Shown: piece after piece, positions 45,165-46,375 of the stretch | Numbering within the stretch: the stretch's first letter is position 1 | Layout: each line of letters starts with the position of its first letter | Assembly: GCF_001591385.1 (NCBI RefSeq) | Contig: NZ_BCUU01000037.1 | Location: 1-46,375 of the forward strand | Length of the DNA stretch: 46,375 nt | Source: Variovorax soli NBRC 106424 | Lineage (GTDB): Bacteria > Pseudomonadota > Gammaproteobacteria > Burkholderiales > Burkholderiaceae_C | Reading direction: 5' to 3' | The notes under the pieces: generated by a model | Told to the model about the DNA's origin: nothing | Seen by the model: the letters and a program-made list of their open reading frames with translations, nothing else | Database searches by the model: none | Made by a program: the position numbers and the translations under genes

Positions 45165-45419
45165 GACGGCGTGTTTGTTGCCGATGTGGCATTCGGTTCA
45201 TGCCTGTCTCGTCGGCCGTTCCTCCAAGTGGCTGCTTTGCGGTAGGTTGCAGGCATTCATACCTACTGTGGCTAGAGACGGCTTTCGCTGCCAGGCCGCA
45301 CAGACGTTCGCTCCCGGCATTTACGATTGAAGTGGTTGAAGGCTCCAGCGTGCAGCCGTGGGTGGCCGCGGCCATGACGGAGGGATGGCCAACGCCGTCC
45401 GTCAAGGAAGGAGCGCATC

Positions 45420-46040
45420 ATGGAAGCGCATGTCACTTCAAACCATTGCCCGTGGAACAAGGGAAAGCTGGTTGGACAGAAGGCGCCATTGAAAGCCAAG
45501 GAGATCTGGGCCATTCGGACTCACCTGCAAATGAGCAAGCGTGTTCGAGACCTGGCGCTGTTCAATCTGGGCTTCGACAGCAAGCTGCGAGGATGCGACC
45601 TGGTCGGTCTGCGAGTCCGGGACATCTGCCATGGCGACCGGGTCTCAAGTCGTGCCATGGTCACGCAGAGCAAGACGCAGCGTCCGGTGCAGTTCGAGAT
45701 CACGCAGACGACTCGTGAAAGCGTCGAAGCCTGGATTCAGCGCAGGCATCTGCGCTCCGACGATTTCCTCTTCCCAAGCCGGGTCACGGGGGCGGCCCAT
45801 CTCGGCACACGTCAGTACGCCAGGATCGTTCATGGGTGGGTGGAGGACATTGGACTGGACACAGTCGAGTACGGGACTCACTCTATGCGGCGTTCCAAGG
45901 CGTCGCTCATCTACAAGAAGACGAAGAACCTGCGGGCGGTCCAGATCCTGCTGGGCCACAGCAAGTTGGAAAGCACCGTCAGGTACCTGGGTATTGAGGT
46001 AGATGACGCCCTGGAAATTGCAGAGCAGATCGACGTCTGA
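45420..46040 (+). CDS. Small stand-alone tyrosine recombinase/integrase
   Basis: A 206-residue protein that is essentially only a catalytic domain. The full active-site set is visible: Arg57 (SKLRGCDL), Lys85 (TQSKTQ), His154-x-x-Arg157 (THSMRRSKA), His180 (LLGHS) and Tyr189 (VRYLG). The SAM-like core-binding domain of phage integrases is missing, so the N-terminus (HCPWNKGKLVGQKAPLK) may serve that role. There are no excisionase, attachment site or other mobile genes next to it. Homologous short integrases occur widely in proteobacterial chromosomes; their substrates are not known. Confidence 0.85.
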   Translation: MEAHVTSNHCPWNKGKLVGQKAPLKAKEIWAIRTHLQMSKRVRDLALFNLGFDSKLRGCDLVGLRVRDICHGDRVSSRAMVTQSKTQRPVQFEITQTTRESVEAWIQRRHLRSDDFLFPSRVTGAAHLGTRQYARIVHGWVEDIGLDTVEYGTHSMRRSKASLIYKKTKNLRAVQILLGHSKLESTVRYLGIEVDDALEIAEQIDV

Positions 46041-46139
46041 GGCATTCTGACGGGCAGGCGGCGTACGAAGCGCCGCTTGCGGGTGCTTACCGGCCGCTCA
46101 AACTTGCAGAACGACTTTGGCTGCGAGTCGGACCGGGTG

Positions 46140-46163
46140 GGCCGCGCTGTTGGAAGCGCGGCC
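46140..46163. terminator. 9-bp inverted repeat between convergent genes
   Basis: GGCCGCGCT (46140-46148) and AGCGCGGCC (46155-46163) form a perfect stem with a 6-base loop, between the integrase gene and the convergent TPP-enzyme gene. No U-tract, so it may act as a bidirectional pause or Rho-dependent site. Confidence 0.4.
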
Positions 46164-46184
46164 GGTGCGTCGCCGCCGGCCCGC

Positions 46185-46375
46185 TCAGTCGAGCCAGCCC
46201 TTGATGCGCGAGCCCAGCGCCTCGCGACTGATGCCGTACCGATCGTGCAATGTGGGCAGCGCACCAGCGTCGAGGAACGCATCCGGCAGGCCGGCAAGCT
46301 GGAAGCCTGCAGGCTGTACCTTGTGGCGCAGCAGCGCGCTGGCCACCGCTTCTCCCAGTCCTCCGACCACTGAGT
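46185..46375 (-). CDS. Transketolase-like TPP enzyme, C-terminal fragment
   Basis: The gene enters from the right edge; about 63 C-terminal residues are visible: SVVGGLGEAVASALLRH, then AGLPDAFLDAGALPTLHDRY and GISREALGSRIKGWLD. This is the transketolase C-terminal domain found in split transketolases, DXS and 2-oxoacid dehydrogenase beta subunits. The exact member cannot be told from this end. Confidence 0.65.
   Translation of the reverse strand, partial: SVVGGLGEAVASALLRHKVQPAGFQLAGLPDAFLDAGALPTLHDRYGISREALGSRIKGWLD

Overview
The window is high-GC bacterial DNA and reads as a Burkholderiales chromosome, most likely Comamonadaceae. The evidence is several Bug-type periplasmic receptors without membrane subunits, DUF2917 and DUF6279 proteins, many LysR regulators, and a gallate meta-cleavage operon. 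The genus is not resolved.

Layout. Bases 1-361 hold the end of a cytosine-deaminase-like amidohydrolase. Bases 402-2554 (minus) hold an ECF41 sigma factor coupled to a carboxymuconolactone decarboxylase (AhpD-like) gene, with a recognisable ECF41 promoter, and a glutathione S-transferase. Bases 2684-7322 hold an MgtC-like protein, a soluble lytic transglycosylase, 5-formyl-THF cyclo-ligase, a LysR regulator and a DUF2917 protein with a good terminator. Bases 7501-10881 hold a small surface-polysaccharide group (flippase and two glycosyltransferases). Bases 11001-18821 are core genes: a DUF6279 lipoprotein whose start codon overlaps that of divergent glmU, a LysR regulator divergent from a xanthine/uracil permease plus nucleoside deaminase pair, and an Lrp/AsnC regulator divergent from glmS with an Lrp-like operator between them.

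Bases 18822-27081 are accessory DNA directly downstream of glmS. Two small genes (19023-19877) are each broken by a single-base frameshift. They are followed by a compact four-gene minus-strand operon (20308-26515): an ABC-three-component (ABC-3C) conflict system, made of a Cap4-like nuclease/ABC-3C effector, a middle component and a DUF3732 ABC ATPase with a Rad50-like CxxC hook. Twelve bases behind it lies a STAND NTPase with C-terminal TPRs and, by motif, a HEPN-like N-terminus. This combination is the most interesting content of the window and is probably an antiphage locus.

Bases 27082-34920 hold two outer-membrane/transport-like proteins, a double DUF1254-DUF1214 fusion, a NarX/NarL-type two-component system and a solitary autotransporter-like beta-barrel. 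Bases 35172-43724 form one nine-gene minus-strand operon for gallate (or a related O-aromatic acid): LigJ-type hydratase, LigK-type aldolase, gallate dioxygenase, three Bug receptors, an MBL-fold lipoprotein, a DUF1932 dehydrogenase and an SBP-like protein without a signal peptide. A divergent LysR regulator with two tandem HTH domains faces it. The window ends with a small stand-alone tyrosine recombinase and the C-terminus of a transketolase-like TPP enzyme.

No tRNA, rRNA, CRISPR array or complete transposon was recognised.
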